A DNA stretch of 64,000 nt from Ooceraea biroi (GCF_003672135.1 NC_039509.1:6510001-6574000); one strand, 5' to 3'. Shown: positions 1 to 13,441, counted from the stretch's first letter. Numbers and translations are program-made. The notes: generated by a model not told the origin, from the sequence alone.

Positions 1-1083
1 TAAGCGAGGATGGGCAACACGCGCCGTTTAGTTATACACGCGTCCAACGCGTTTTACCATGCATCGCATGGGGAGAAATAGATGCTTTAATTATTGAGAG
101 AAAAATGTACGCTAGGAGGTGACCATTTTTTCTGAAAACGCGACAGCGCTATGAGAAATAGATTGTGATTTTTCAGGATCATACCGCGGAACTGGCGATC
201 CTCGTTATTCTTTTTGCCTCTGTCCGAGGCTTTATGTTGGATGCATCTGCCCATTTTTTCAGACTGCCATTTTCCCCGTCGCTTTTTTCCGCCCGGAGAG
301 TCGCTATTTTTTTTCGGTTGAATCGACACCTGAAAATTCCCGCCGACACCTCGTCGCGGAATTATTAATTACCGCGTCGCTGCGCGCATCGTGTCCAATC
401 CTGTGTCCCTCTTTCTCTATTTTTTTTTATTCTCCGGCCTCGAATTTCGACGTACGTACGTACGGCAGTTGCAATCGTCGCATTCCGCGCGCTCGATTGC
501 TCGGCACGAACGAACGAAACGCGGCCGTTTGCATGGTGTCGCCTGGCGAACGGCGTCGCGTCGCATCGCGTCGATGGAACAAGGAGGGTTATAGGATTAC
601 ATCGACGTGGAAACGCTGCGGCGCACACGCTGGAAGACCATCCTGCGACAGTATGAAATTACTTTTGTCAGACAGACTGTGGCCACTATTCGAGGAATCG
701 GATTGGGTTTAACTCGAAAAGTTGCTGTGGATAAATCGGAGCGATGTGTACAGGCGTGAACTCAGTCAGGAAAACTGAGAAAAAAAAGAAATGCGAGAAA
801 CGCTTTGTCCTCAGGTAGTCGATGCTCATGGAACAAACTAAACTCCTTAGAAAGTCTTTCAGTCTCGTAAATCCTCCAGACCGTTTGGTGTGACAGAGTG
901 ACCATTAGGATCGTGTTAAAAGTAAATGGTTATTACTTCGCAAGTAGGCCGAACAAAAAGAATCAAACGCATTTTCTAGAGAAAACTTGTCAATTTTATT
1001 ACCATATGTATGAAAAAAAAAATATTTTAATAATTTAAATACACATTATAAAAAAGAGACAAAAATTTGCTTGCGCGCATAAA
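1..1083. other. Non-coding DNA, no gene recognised
   Basis: No reading frame with protein-like composition on either strand. The first 700 bases are CpG-rich and hold a short (ACGT)n run at 450-464. From about 960 the DNA becomes AT-rich; this part probably includes the 3' non-coding tail of the Tc1/mariner-type relic that follows, which is read on the minus strand. Confidence 0.6.
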
Positions 1084-1245
1084 CTAATGGTAGATGTTTT
1101 CAAAATGTTGTCTAGAATCGACACAGAACTGCAACCATTTTCGAAAACTTTGAAATACGTTATCCAACATGGCTGTAGAAATGTTGCGAGTGTATTTTCG
1201 AATGTTGTTTTTCAGCTCTTCGATGTTTTTTTTGTTTGCGTAACA
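1084..1245 (-). pseudogene. C-terminal fragment of a Tc1/mariner-type (IS630-like) transposase
   Basis: Read on the minus strand, 53 codons stay open from 1245 to a TAG stop at 1084-1086, and an in-frame TGA lies directly upstream at 1246-1248. The peptide contains NIEELKNNIRKYT, NISTAMLDNVFQSFRKW and an ending of the form C-V-D-S-R-Q-H-F-E-N-I. Insect Tc1/mariner-like DDE transposases characteristically finish with a block that runs NIEELK..I, then a helix with M/L-x-x-V-x-x-SF-x-x-R/K, then C-x-x-x-x-G-x-HFE-x-L. This piece matches that order. One residue (the usual Gly before HFE) seems to be missing. The catalytic DDE core and N-terminal DNA-binding region are absent, so the piece cannot be active. 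The exact subfamily cannot be fixed without a search. Confidence 0.7.
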
Positions 1246-1768
1246 TCAGACAGATATATCAATAATTTTACAACCACTTTTACAACCAATAATTTTACAA
1301 AGCAATTATGAAAATATATTATATCTGTTGCTCTTTGATACGATCATGGAGTACCTACGATCGAACATTGCGCGCTATGGCGCCAGGATTTTTTTAATCC
1401 ATCCGGGAGCCACTGGTGGAGCATGCTCGTTTAACCAAGCCGAAGACTTTGAGGGGGTTGAGGCGGATTAAGGGTCCGGTGAAGTGGTGCAACCTACGAT
1501 CAGATTTCACGAATGAATTCACCGTAGCTCCAGTTGACAGCTGGCGAAAAGTCTGTGCGCGCTTTGCCGCGAGCGAGCGGCCTTTAACAGTTAATCCACG
1601 TTTTGATTCTAAGCAGAAGCACTTCTTCGGATTAAGGTCGATGACGCTATTTGTATCGGATTTGCCTAGTTCGGACCACGATGGCGATTAAAATCGACAA
1701 TGCGGAGCTCTCTCGACTTTTAACGAAGCACTTTGTCGTCCGCATCAAACGCATCTCACTTGCAAATT
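1246..1768. other. Non-coding DNA
   Basis: AT-rich up to about 1330, possibly still transposon-derived, then mixed sequence. No exon, RNA gene or terminal repeat was recognised. Confidence 0.5.
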
Positions 1769-1869
1769 GATTTTTCCATTTATTTACGAAATTCAGTGCA
1801 TTAATGTAACACCTTAATGCTTTCGATATTACGTCAATGCACTGAATTTCGTAAATAAATGGAAAAATC
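1769..1869. repeat. Perfect 34-bp inverted repeat (101-nt hairpin)
   Basis: The arm at 1769-1802 (starting GATTTTTCCATTTATTTACG) is the exact reverse complement of 1836-1869. The 33-nt loop (1803-1835) continues imperfect pairing for about 8 more bases. No convincing target-site duplication flanks it. It could be a small MITE, a young inverted duplication, or the stem of a hairpin RNA. The perfect match without decay implies recent origin or constraint. Confidence 0.8.
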
Positions 1870-4800
1870 GATTCCAATCGATGGAAAATCTCAGCAGCAA
1901 ACACGCGTTTAATTTGTTTTATTTTAATGTTGTTTATTTTGCCATAAATTTTCCAACTGTTTTACGAGAGAAAATTTTACCTAAAGCATTTTCATCATCA
2001 TTTTGCGATTTTTCTTGGAGGAGCAAGTAAGGATTTTCTTTTGTAACTGAATAGGGGAGTAGTCGACCTCGTTAAGGGTGGGGACAAACAATTGTTTTCG
2101 ACGCTTGCCCGCTCGGCGGACGATACGACTGGACATCGGATCGTACATCACCCGATGACAAAAGTCGCGTGTTTTTGCGAGCGGCGGCGAATCTCGTGAG
2201 GGATGATCTCGATGCTTCAGAACGAGGTATTGAAAAATGAGTGGTTCACATCGGTGCACTCAGCCGATCGGCTCAAAACACGGTCGTTGCTTTGCCGTTG
2301 CCTTGTCAACCCCGACTCTTCTCATTTTTTCCACAATACGAACAACGAAACGCATTCCTGTTAGAGAAGCAGGGCAGAAAAAGCCGGGAATCACGTCGTA
2401 TCGTGACGACGCGACGGCGAGTCGAACGAGACTACAGCGGCATAATTCCGATAATGAATACGGTATTAAGTAACACGTGAAGGAATGTGCCGTGGAAATC
2501 CGACAATTCGCCGGCGCACCGTAAAATCTCCATCCAGCGAATGGAGGAGAAAAAAATCGGAGACAAAGCATCGGCAAAAGGCGACGTGATTAGCGGAGGG
2601 CAGAGAGAGAGGATGGGATAGGGGGATAAAAGTGCACCACCGCCTCGTATTATGCACACGCGCGCGCGTATGTTCGCGTCGAACTCGCGCGGGACGGGGA
2701 CGAGCCGCACACTCGGTGTGAAGCATAAACCGAAGCATAAACCGGGCGGAGTGAGCGTAAAGCATAAAACGCGAAATGCAACGCAACGCCCGCTGACAGA
2801 TGCCGTTTATTAACACTGTGCGTGCATCGTGAGCGAGGCCGTGTACCACGGACGTGCGCCGTGTGTGGATATGGACTCGTCGTCGCGGTACTTTGCTCGG
2901 CGCGGCCCGCGAATGTTCTTGATCGTCGACGCCGCCGTTTTTTCCACCTTTGCCACACTGAGGTACCGGCCGTTTTATTATTCATCCTGTATGCGCCGTG
3001 TCGACAGCTCCGACAACGCAGAACCTTCCGAGTACCCGTCGACTTTAAACATCATGTGGGATTAGTTTAATTTATTTTAGAGTTCCGGCCGAGAGCCGCG
3101 ATCGGCAGCTGTGCGTTATGCGTACTTTGGATTTTTCTGTCACTTTGCAATTCGCTCGCAAAATACGGGTTGGTTTTTTATTATTCAATGTTCTCTATAT
3201 ACATTTATCTCTAGTTAAGTTTTTCATTAAGCTTTGGAGATTGTTAATTTTGCAGATGTTTCTCAAGAATATTTAGATAGGTTCCTGAAATAAAATAAAT
3301 TTACCTTTTGGGTATTATGAATGTTACAATATTGATTTGATGTACATTTCACTTTTTTCTTGACTTTTTTCTGTGAAACAAGAGATTACTCTTCGAGGAA
3401 TAAAATATGCATACGCACAGTTTGCAGGGCGAGCTGATTAAGAATTAATTCTGATTAGTCTAATAAAGCCGTGTCTGTCGCCTGTCCACTAGCAACTTTC
3501 GCCACCATCTTCGTCTTCTCTGTCTCATAGGATCTTCTTCGGAAAGTGAGATAATTAGTGTTCATATAAAGTTTCAGGACAAACCACGTCCATCTCCAAG
3601 TTTTACTTTCCTCACCTAAAATATGCAAAGCATTGCCAATTAGTACACATTTCATCCCATCACGTAGAAACAGTTTGCGTTACAATTAGAAAATACTTAA
3701 AGCAATCTTTGCATTAGTGTGAATCAACGTCATTCTAACCAAATTTATCTATCCAGACCCAACTACCATTGTCATACAATTTGCACAGTTCGTGCTAATG
3801 AGATAATCATTCTAATGAGGTTTTGCTATCCGAGATATCCGAGTTGACACTCGACTCTGCGAGTGCGAAACCATCGGTAGTTAGAATCGCCTTGGAGGGC
3901 GAAGGGGAGTCATATTGCCGGGGTTGGCAGGTCTACCCTCATCTCTGCAACACGAGAATTAAATGCATTTTATACTCTGTTTCTCCACCACGTGAAGGGC
4001 TCGACTCGGCCCGACCCTCTAATGTCCGGTGACTCGGCAAAGTGCTAAGATGACCGAAGCATCAATCTTCACGCTTTCTCACTTTTTGTCAAAAGCCGGT
4101 GTGGGATAGTCGTCCGTTTTCGGTCATCTTTGATCCAGAGAAGCGTTCGTAGAGACAGAGAGAGAGAGAGAGAAACGAGAAAAAATGATAGCTAATACTT
4201 AGCTTCTCATCGCTCCGTGGTTTCGCATCCTCCACGAACTTCCGGTCTCGAGACGTTGAAAAATCACGCCTGTATTCCACCCTTCACATCCGCTTCTTCG
4301 AGCATGACGAGCCCAAAAAGGAGCGAGCGTCTCGCAACGCGAGCACGCATTGACGCATGATAAATAATCTCATATATGACACATTTACGAACATTTGAAC
4401 AGATTTGGTTGATGTTACAATCAACATTCTTCATGAAATATTTAATATTATTTTATATGTTCGTCAATGAGATTAGGAGCGAAGAATCTGCTAATTCTCT
4501 ACTGTTATTCGCTTGTATCGTTATTTATTCCACAGAGCATCGTACGTACTTTAGTATAACTTAGTGGAGCTTTAAAAGTTCATAGCGGAAATTGCGGCGC
4601 CGCGCCGTGAAATTCCGATGCAAGAGGAGTCGTTTTCCCCTCGGCACTCCCGACGAATTTCCATGGAGCATAACCGTCGGGAGACACTCGCGCTTTATTT
4701 TCGAAAACGCGGACCATCGTCGAGGAAGCTCGCCACGTCGCCGCGCAGTCTCTTATTCCGAGTTTCCTCGCGCGACGTCGCGCATAAAATAAGTATTATG

Positions 4801-6000
4801 CAGAATACGGGAGGGTATCGTCGCGCGACAACGCACGCCGGCGACGGCTGTCCCGTCTGTCACCCTCTCGCCCTCTCGTTGCTCTTTGGCTGCTCCCGAG
4901 ATATCCGAGGCCCGAAAACTAATAAGAACGTGTGAAATACGCGAGTCTTCCGAGCAATAGCCCCCCGGAGCAATCGCTGAATTCCCGCCCGAGGAGAATC
5001 ACGCTCCTTTCGCCTTCCCGGCAAGGGAAGGCTCTGTCTCCTTCCTGCACGATCGTGCATGCGAGCGTGCATAAGAAAGCAGCAAGGGTGAAAGGAGCGA
5101 GAGAAGCAACGTTCGTTGACTCGGTCGCCTTGGTAAGGTCGCCGAGGGCGTCGATTGGGGGAGGAGGAGAAGGTGGAGACGGTAAGAAGAGAAGATGGTG
5201 GTCGCTTTCGCGGTCGCCGTAAAAAAATCGCACCACCGACCGCGAGACGAGGCAATAAGTTTCGTTGGTTTATCGCCGACGCTTCCATGAAGAGAACCGG
5301 CGATGTCGAATCGTTGGCAGTGACCGCACCGCGCGCAACTGCGCGCATAGGTGCGCTTGCAAGCCGGCGCGTCCGAGACGATTGCGGGCCTTGCACGCGC
5401 GACACACCGTCCGACTGCGTATATCACCGCACGTTACGCGCTATTCGCACCCGCGACGCACAGAGGACGGATGTTTTTCGAAGCGACGCATGCTGAGGGG
5501 GCGGAGAAGAGAGAAAAAGAGGATGCCGCTGCCGTCGCGCGGACCGAGCGATGCATTCGGATACGCTGCGCCGCAAATCGCACTACTTCGGGATACGCTC
5601 TGACATTTTTATGGCCTTTGCCCGCCACCGCGCTCTTTCGAATGAGAGAGATAGAGGGAAAGAGGTGAGAGAGGCTCCTCGTGCTCCGCGTGCCCACATT
5701 GTGCGCCGATAGCAGTTGTAAATCGAGAGTGCCCGTAGTCTTTTTCATTTTTGCGCCGCGAGGGCGGGCATACGCGTCACGGAGATTTAGTCGGATGTGA
5801 GAACAGATTTGTGGTTGGAATATCTGTAACTTGTATTGAAGCGGTTTTTCAATTTCTCGACTGTATCAATATTGAAGATAATATGCGCTAATACACCGTA
5901 ATCGTTTTAACTTTTTGTTTTTAAACGGTAATGCACGAAAAGAGAAATATTGCTAACTTTTATTTTTAATGTAATCACAAGCGCTCTCTCTTGATTGTGC
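1870..6000. other. Non-coding DNA
   Basis: Alternates AT-rich (about 3130-3470, 4360-4580) and CpG-rich (about 4600-5750) blocks. Small local repeats are three copies of AAGCATAAA at about 2722-2768 and a GA run at 4151-4173. Open frames of 100-180 codons in the CpG-rich block occur on both strands over the same bases and show no domain. I regard them as chance. Confidence 0.55.
4151..4173. repeat. (GA)n microsatellite
   Basis: An uninterrupted run of GA dinucleotides after AGACAG. Confidence 0.9.
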
Positions 6001-9000
6001 ATTTAAAGAGATGCATTGTTGAGGCGTTAAAATATCTGACCATCATTTTGCGCTTCGGCATTGAAAACTTGTGCAAAATCAATTTTAACTTGTCGTTTGG
6101 TCGGTCGGACGAAGTACAAAACCCTCTGCTGTCGTGTCATTTTCCCAACAGATGTATTGTTCCATTATATACCTTGTCTATTCAGCAGCAAATTACAACG
6201 GCGAGTCATTATTTCTTTGATTGACAACTGCAAAATTGTTACTTATATTTTCGATTTCCATTGGTAATTTCGTAAATTTTCGAGTGCGTTAAATAATGGG
6301 ACGAAAGATTGTCACATCTTTTATCTTTCCGACACATGGGAAATTGTTTCGCCGTAGCGGATACAATATGCAGACGATTGTGTTGGTGCTCCATAACCAG
6401 AAGACGAGTGGATAAGTCTGGTCGTTTCACGAAGTAAATATTTTGTTCACTTTACTGCCACCATTCGGGCCACCGACGGTCATTCGCGGAAAGAGCAGCA
6501 ATATGTAGCAGTTCATCCCAAGAAAGGAGGAACGATGTGTAGCAACACTTTTTGGTACGCGTGCACTCAGGGTTAAAGAACTCTTGCACATTTTGTTCTG
6601 ACAGTGACCCTTGCGGTCTCGTTATTATGAGTCATATGAGTCTGACAATGTACACATTCCACCCTCATTCGTTTCAATTGTTGTTAAACGACATACTCAT
6701 TCAAACATTTGTGCCAAAAGTATGCATCTTTATGCACATTCAGAAAGCTATTAGCGATCAATCATGTGCCGTAACGTGAATCAGCCAGATATTCCTCGAT
6801 AACTTAAAGCGATAATAACCGATCTCGAATCTTTATAGACACAAGTTCCTTGACACAGGCGCCTGGAAATTGTAAAGTTCCACTCTGCGTCACTAATTAT
6901 ACGCTTATTTACGCTGTGCAAGCCGCCGCGCGAGTGCGGTGGCGACGTCGGCGTCACGGCACGTTTTCGCGGCGCGAGAAGAAAAGGATTTGTCGAATAA
7001 TTAATCGCTGTATGGTTCGGCGTGTAGAATGAGGTGGAAAGAGGACGAGAGAGATCCGTGTGCGTACGCGCGCGCGGCGGCGGTCCAGCCGGATGTGCCC
7101 ACGGTAGCCGGTAATGCCCGGTAGTCGCGACAGCCAGGATGAGGGGAGGCCGGCCGACCGCAAATTAATCCTCGAGAAAAATTCCGGCTGCGGCAATATT
7201 CCCTTTCGGCGCCGCGTCGGTGAGGACGAGGACGCGAGTTTTCGACGCGGGGGCGACGAGGGGATGAGGCGGAGGCCTCACACGGCGAGAAGAGAGGACG
7301 CCGACCGAGGCGCGAGGCTTAATCGAAGTCTCGACCTTTAAGGTGGCGGAACGTGGTCCTCCGCGCGCCTTCTCCGACCGGTGCGCGACATTATTTATTT
7401 ATTTACGCCACATTCAATTACGGCCGCGAGACCGCAAAACTGATTGCACGCCGCGTCATAGCCGCGCGCGACCGGGATTCGCGACGCTATTTGCATGCAA
7501 ATTCTTTCCAGACGCGATTCCGCACGCGGAAGAATCCGCACCGTGACAAATCGGAACCGCGCGCGTGCAAGCGATGGACCGGCGAGGCATTCGCACCGGT
7601 CTCCGTACTCGCGCGTCAACCGGTCCCCTCTCACCTTGGTGACCCGCGTTTCGACCCCCGTTTCACGTCGCCCTCCTCGGCCGCCGTGTCATTCTTTATT
7701 GCCGGCGACCTGTTGGTTCTTACGTCGCAATCGCGCTTTCTCTTGAATTATTAACTCTTAATCCTTTACTGCATATTGCAGACATGGAATTTAATCTCGC
7801 CGCGGATGTACTCGCATTGTTTTCCTGCAGGGGACTGAATACCGGGCGTTAATGGCCGCGCGACTCCTAAGCCCACGACGAGCCGTTAAATCGACGTATC
7901 GTCGGCGCAAACACCCGCGTTGTTTTTGATGCGTGCGTACGCGAGTCAACAAACACGGAGCTGTTAACCGAGCCTGCGCTACTAGGCGGATAGTGATCGA
8001 CAAACAAGCGGATCGGCTTTAAAAAAGCGCTTTCACCGTGTACACACTTTGCTAGGAGTAATGAAATATCGCTGAGTTTTCGATCCTTATTCTCCATCAC
8101 ACACATAGCCATAGTGATGCAGCATCCATCTTCGGACCTCGCTGTGTGTGACGCTTGTTTTGCAAAACATTTTACCTTCATGGGTGAAAAACGACGTGTT
8201 TGTGAGTAATTACTCATCGCCTTTTCAAACAGCAGAAGAGTAAGATGTAGCTCTTCTTTCGGTTTAATTTAATTAGTTTTATAATATGGATATTACGAAA
8301 ATCTTCTCTATTTAATTTTTTTCATTTCCTGTTATATCTTACATTACGAGAAGAGGAATTTTGACAACAAATATTATGTTAACAATATTTCAGGAATTAA
8401 AATATTTTTAATCATTATTTTAAAAATCATTTGTATCTTTTCATCTTATCGGCCACTTCAACAGAACGACGATAAGTGCGCGATACACGCTGTTGCACGC
8501 GTGGGACATTATTTTCGTCCACAAAGACATGCCGCCGGCAGCCGAGCCAGCCCCTTGGTCGAATAAAATTGATAGCACAAGTAAGATTTGAGGCACCACC
8601 CGAGGCGCAAGATGCCGTTGACAATAATCTCGTTGTAAACATTTCGTAACAACATAATTGCCTGTCCGAAGTCAGGCGTGCGGTAGTCCCCTCTCTCCCG
8701 CATAGCTGTCTCTCTCATTCTTTTGCGAGCTTCGCGGAACAAGAAGCGCCGGGGGTCCTTTTAAATTGGCGACTTTTTCGGTCAACAATCGACCCTTCCG
8801 GAAGGTCGATAGCGACGGCCTCGTCTCGTTCTGTCCCGTTCCGTCTCGTCCCGCCTCGTCCGCCCGATTCTCGGCCCGTGAACAACCCCATAGACACCCT
8901 ACGGCTACGCTATAATGGTCATGGGCAGCAAGGGCTGAAAGGAAGCCGCCCTCGAACGCATCTATATATATATATATGTATATATCTATATGTATATATA

Positions 9001-12000
9001 GCGACGACTGAAGCTGCTGAAGAGATATATGTATGCGTCTGCGAATAGAATTTGGCTTCTCGGGTCTTCAAAGGGACAGGATCCGAGTGGTTTAAGGTGA
9101 GATTTCGCGTTTCCCGGGCTTTTTTTCCGTCAATGCTCCCCCATTTTTGCGGGCAAAAACGAGACGCCTCTGAGGGAGACCTTGTTTGCGCCAAACGCGG
9201 CTGATTTCGGAATCCGTTCTCGAGCACAGGGGAGATAATGTCGATCATCAAACGAAAGAACGTTACCTGTAATGTCTGGTTCGTAATTAGATGGTAGATC
9301 GCTGAGAATAGATTTTTTCGTATTAATAATTTCGATTTCAGAATTACATCCTTCATATCAGCTGTTCTGCCATTCGTGACAGAACAATGGTTGCGTATAA
9401 TCGGGAAAATTGTATCATTCGCGTATGTATAACCCGCACGTACGCCGTCGATTTTTGACAGATGGAAGATGGCTCCGACAGCAGCACGTGTTACCAGCAC
9501 GTGCATGTCTGAGGGTGCGAAAGTAAATTTCGATTAACTGCAGTGTCACGGGTACATCGTGATACTTGTGTCGGTCCACTTGGGATAACTATTGCCAAAG
9601 ATGTATTTGCTATTTCGATACGTGTGGTGAGTCATTAATTCCTATTTGCTTTGTGCTTCTATGCTCATATGTATCGTATATCACAAGCGGCACTTCATTT
9701 GCCTTTTAATTGAAAGGTAAAACAAGAAAATTAATGAGATTTATATTTGCTCATATTTTCAGATTATTTATTGATTTGAAAAGATTTAATTAAATTTATG
9801 CAGTAAAAAGGTTCTAGTGTTTCATGAAAATAAAAGTGGATCCATTTGCTTCCATTTGTCGTTCGTGCTCGTAACAGTTGTTTTTGTAGGGAACGCAATA
9901 AGATAATTCATTTACCCATTCAACATTTCAACGGAAAAGAATCATTTCCATTTCTCACATCCACCAATCTCATCTAAAGAGAGAGGATCCCTCTCCCTTG
10001 GTCGTTCTTCTCTTTGACATCTTGCCATCGCTCACCAACAAATGTGAACGTCTTATCATCGTGCCGATAAGCCAGAGTCCAGTCAATATATCCCCCTGGT
10101 GTTTCATCTCTTTCTATTTTTTCCATGTCGGCCGAGTCTCTACGGAATCGCGAGATCGCAAAGCACGTACGTGGAACGTCAGAATCTCGAAATTTAAATC
10201 TCCCCGGAGGAAAGTGAGGTCACTCCGTGATACAGCCACTCTTTCTCTCCACCCAGCTTCCCCGTTTTCGCTATCCTTCTCTATCTCTCTTTTTCTCTCT
10301 CCGTATTACTTTTAAACTTCCGACGATATATCACGCGAGAAACGGGCAGCGGTCAGTTGCTGCATGGATATCGCGCACGGACAGCGGCTCCCTATAAAAT
10401 ACGTCCGAGCCATTAATCCCGAATAGAAGGAAAATATTCAGACCAGCCCTGAACGACCGCGGTGTGTAGCCTTAATATGAATACAAAAGCAATATAATTC
10501 CGTGTCTATTATTTATCGCCGTTGTTGCGTCGCCCCGTGTCGCATTTTGCGGGCGCAAAAACATTTCGAGCGCGACGACGGGCGAGCGAGCGAACGAGCG
10601 ACGCGCACTACGGCGATGCGTTTCGAGTGCGTCAAAGGGCCGTTTGAACGCCCTGCCGATGACGTTATCGGGAATTGTAAAAGGGATTAACACCTTGCCC
10701 GCGCAACCGTCAATCGTTTCTCTTTTGTTTCTCGTTTTATCGGGGCCCGGGCTACCGTGCCGCCGATGCAACGGACGGAAAACAAACGCAGGAGCCCGTT
10801 CAATCGGCCACCGATGTTTATCCATTTTCCTCGGTCTTCCGCTGAATTTTGTACGCGCTTTACCACCCAGCCGTTACATCAAAGCCGCGGGAAATTGCGC
10901 GGTCGCGTACACTGTTGGCATACACACGAACCTGTTTTCTTTCTGCAGTTTGCGATTATTTTTTTTCAGTTCCATATTATTTGTTTTTGCGAAACTGTTG
11001 TAAAACACATTTTGTGAAATACACTTTGGTAAGATATTCGTGTTAAAAAACGTAATGATTAATTAAAGAATAAAGCTCGTTTAACAAACTGCAGTGTGAC
11101 ATTAGAATTGCTGTTGATATCACAGCTCTCTTGCATTTTTGATTTGTAACTTGGAACATCTCCCGCTCAATAGCCCGTGAATCTTCGCATACTTCGTCGA
11201 GTAAAGGATCTGTCAGCGCATTTTTGCGCCGCCGATTATACGCGAACCCTCCAAGACGTTAACGTCGAGTCTGCCAGTGAACGACGTCGTTCTCGACAGA
11301 GTATCGGCATTATCGCGTCAGATCGAGGTCGTAACCATCCAGAGGTATCGTCGCTTACCGATTTTCGTCAGCAGCTATTCCACGGCCAACCGTGGGCTAT
11401 TGGCACCATTTTCTTGGTGTAATTACTGGAAAGGCCGCGCGGTGATTTCACCGCTTCCTCACCCTGCCACGTTCCTCTCAGCCGTCACTATAAGCATGAG
11501 ACTGCGCCACCACGAGGCGCTATATCCGCGAGGGTGCTGAAGATAACTAATCCCTGTTACCGTCGGCGTTACGTTTTACGTTGATTGCGTCAACCCTTCT
11601 CCCCTCGGCCAAGTGTCGTTGGACAGGTCGTCACACTTATCTCCCGCAGAGTGCGGGGCGGCTTTCGGGTGCTTTTAGCCTCGGATATCCGCGCGTTCCC
11701 GGCAGCGCAGACGGGGATTGCCGGGATGCTACGCTTGTTAACAACATTGTTAATTTCGGCTACGGGATCGTCGCTTTAACGCCCAGCCCTGATTAGACGT
11801 CTCGCTCTCGCAGCTTGATTAGAATTGGCAAATCCAACCGAGCGTCGCTTTGCCTGATGAGGCGACAATGGTCGCCGTTAGTTGCTGGCGATTGTAATAC
11901 GTAATTGCGTGATACAGCCCGCCTATGCGTGGAACGTGCATTTGCGAATAGCGCGCCGGCAATAAAGTTGCGCGGTTGTAGGTCGCGAGTAAAGGCAGAT

Positions 12001-12183
12001 CCCCGATTGTAAATCGCCGGATGTCGTCCGGCAAAGCTGATCAGCTTAACGAGAGAATGCCCATAAATTGTGGAATTGTAGTCTATATCTCACTATGTGT
12101 TTTTTTAAATATCTCCTTTTCTGATTTTTATCTTGCATTTGATATTTACACGCATGCTGTTAAATGTTAAATGTATAAACGAT
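6001..12183. other. Non-coding DNA
   Basis: No gene recognised. CpG-rich DNA at about 6900-7700 and 10500-10900 gives overlapping open frames on both strands with Arg/Ala/Pro-rich, domainless translations. AT-rich stretches lie at about 8220-8440, 9580-9860 and 11000-11160. A TA-type microsatellite is annotated separately. Confidence 0.55.
8961..9000. repeat. (TA)n-type microsatellite
   Basis: An imperfect TATATG/TATA run of about 40 bases. Confidence 0.9.
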
Positions 12184-12410
12184 TAAAGCCCAGTTCTATA
12201 ACTTACTTTAAACGTAGTTTTAAGTCATTAAATCTAGTTTTAAAGAAATGTCGCGTTTTACAACTGCTATAAACCATATTAACGATTTTCGTGGTTAAAC
12301 GCCAAAGTTTGGGCGTGTGGATCGCAATATAAGTTTAACCATGGCATTAAATGTAACGGTCTTTTAGTTCGAAGCTCGATTTAAGTTCGATTTTGTGGAA
12401 CTGGGTCTAA
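12184..12410. mobile_element. Short Harbinger-like MITE with TAA duplications
   Basis: The 221-bp interval 12187-12407 starts AGCCCAGTTCTATAAC and its reverse complement starts GACCCAGTTCCACAAA, so the ends form inverted repeats sharing CCCAGTTC and a looser region beyond. Both ends are flanked by TAA (12184-12186 and 12408-12410), a target duplication of the TWA type used by PIF/Harbinger elements. The interior is rich in short TTTAAAC / GTTTAAC motifs and has no open frame. The superfamily call rests on the duplication and on the style of the ends. A 3-bp duplication can arise by chance. Confidence 0.5.
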
Positions 12411-13084
12411 ATCATTTAATCGTTGAAAAACAAGATGCGTGTTAAGCACATTTAGTTTATTTCTATAAGCAATTTTGTAATATCGCATTAGATTTTGATA
12501 GATAATAAATCGAATTCACTCGTGCATGCCAAATGACTTTGGAAATTAACGCTATCTAGTACTCCCCCTTCGTTCTTTTCTTCCGTAAACCATGCAATGC
12601 AGTGCCGCTTACTCATCGATCAGGAAATGGGGCTTTGTTCTCGAACTGCCCCAGGCCACCAGGTATCCTCGACATTGCGTGTACACGGATCGACACACGT
12701 CTGCCCGAAGGGTGAGCCTGTTCCTGTCACCAATGTCCAGGCTAATTACGATTTCCATGCTCGAGTAAATTAATAAACTCTGTAGTCGCCTGTCCTCGAC
12801 ACGTCGACAGATCGAACGCGATTTGTTCATGCGCGGCTTGGAAAAATCGACTCTCTAAATAACCGGACAACCGGTCACGTGGCGGCACTAGTGCGTCCAA
12901 CGGATTATTGGCAGGTAGTGATCGTGACAGTATGCAAATTATGTTCCATCAAATTCTGCATTGCATAATTGATATTATATCATGTGTGTATATAACATAT
13001 TCTATGTCATATTCGATATATACGTGATACGTTAGATACGTGATTCATACTGTAAGAACACTTATAAAAATGTTCTGGAATACA
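12411..13084. other. Non-coding DNA left of Element 1
   Basis: Mixed to AT-rich sequence (very AT-rich from about 12950). Nothing recognised. Confidence 0.5.
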
Positions 13085-13093
13085 TTATCGCGA
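13085..13093. repeat. Left 9-bp target-site duplication of Element 1
   Basis: TTATCGCGA lies directly outside the left terminus. Its partner TTATCACGA lies at 15004-15012; 8 of 9 bases match. Confidence 0.7.
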
Positions 13094-13230
13094 GTGTGTG
13101 TGAAGCTGGCGTATCATTTCGCGGAAAATCATTAATTATTGAGAGTTCTGACTCCCTTTTTAATAGTTCTAGAGTTCCTGATAGGTTAAACACATAGTTC
13201 TGGTCATTAAAGCGAAAAAATCGCATAGTG

Positions 13231-13268
13231 CAAAGTGAGACGCCAACTTCACGCAGCGTCTCACTTTG
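13231..13268. repeat. Internal hairpin echoing the Element 1 terminus (left arm)
   Basis: CAAAGTGAGACGC (13231-13243) pairs perfectly with GCGTCTCACTTTG (13256-13268) around a 12-nt loop. Read on the minus strand, GTGAAGTTGGCGTCTCAC matches 15 of 18 bases of the element's end, GTGAAGCTGGCGTATCAT. The right arm holds the mirror copy at 14829-14866. Confidence 0.85.
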
Positions 13269-13441
13269 TCCTGCGACAGTTTCCGCTATAATTCCGGCTA
13301 GATTTTAAAAAATCTACAGTTCTACATGAGTTCTAGAAAGAGTTCTAGCGAAAAAATGTTTTTTCATCTTTTTATAATTATTAAAGCTAAAAAATGTTTA
13401 AGGGAATGACGACTAACCAGTTGAAATTAACCATTTCAGAG

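Noticed and set aside
8919..9506. 195-codon minus-strand frame
   Set aside because: Its C-terminal part translates the TA microsatellite; no domain.
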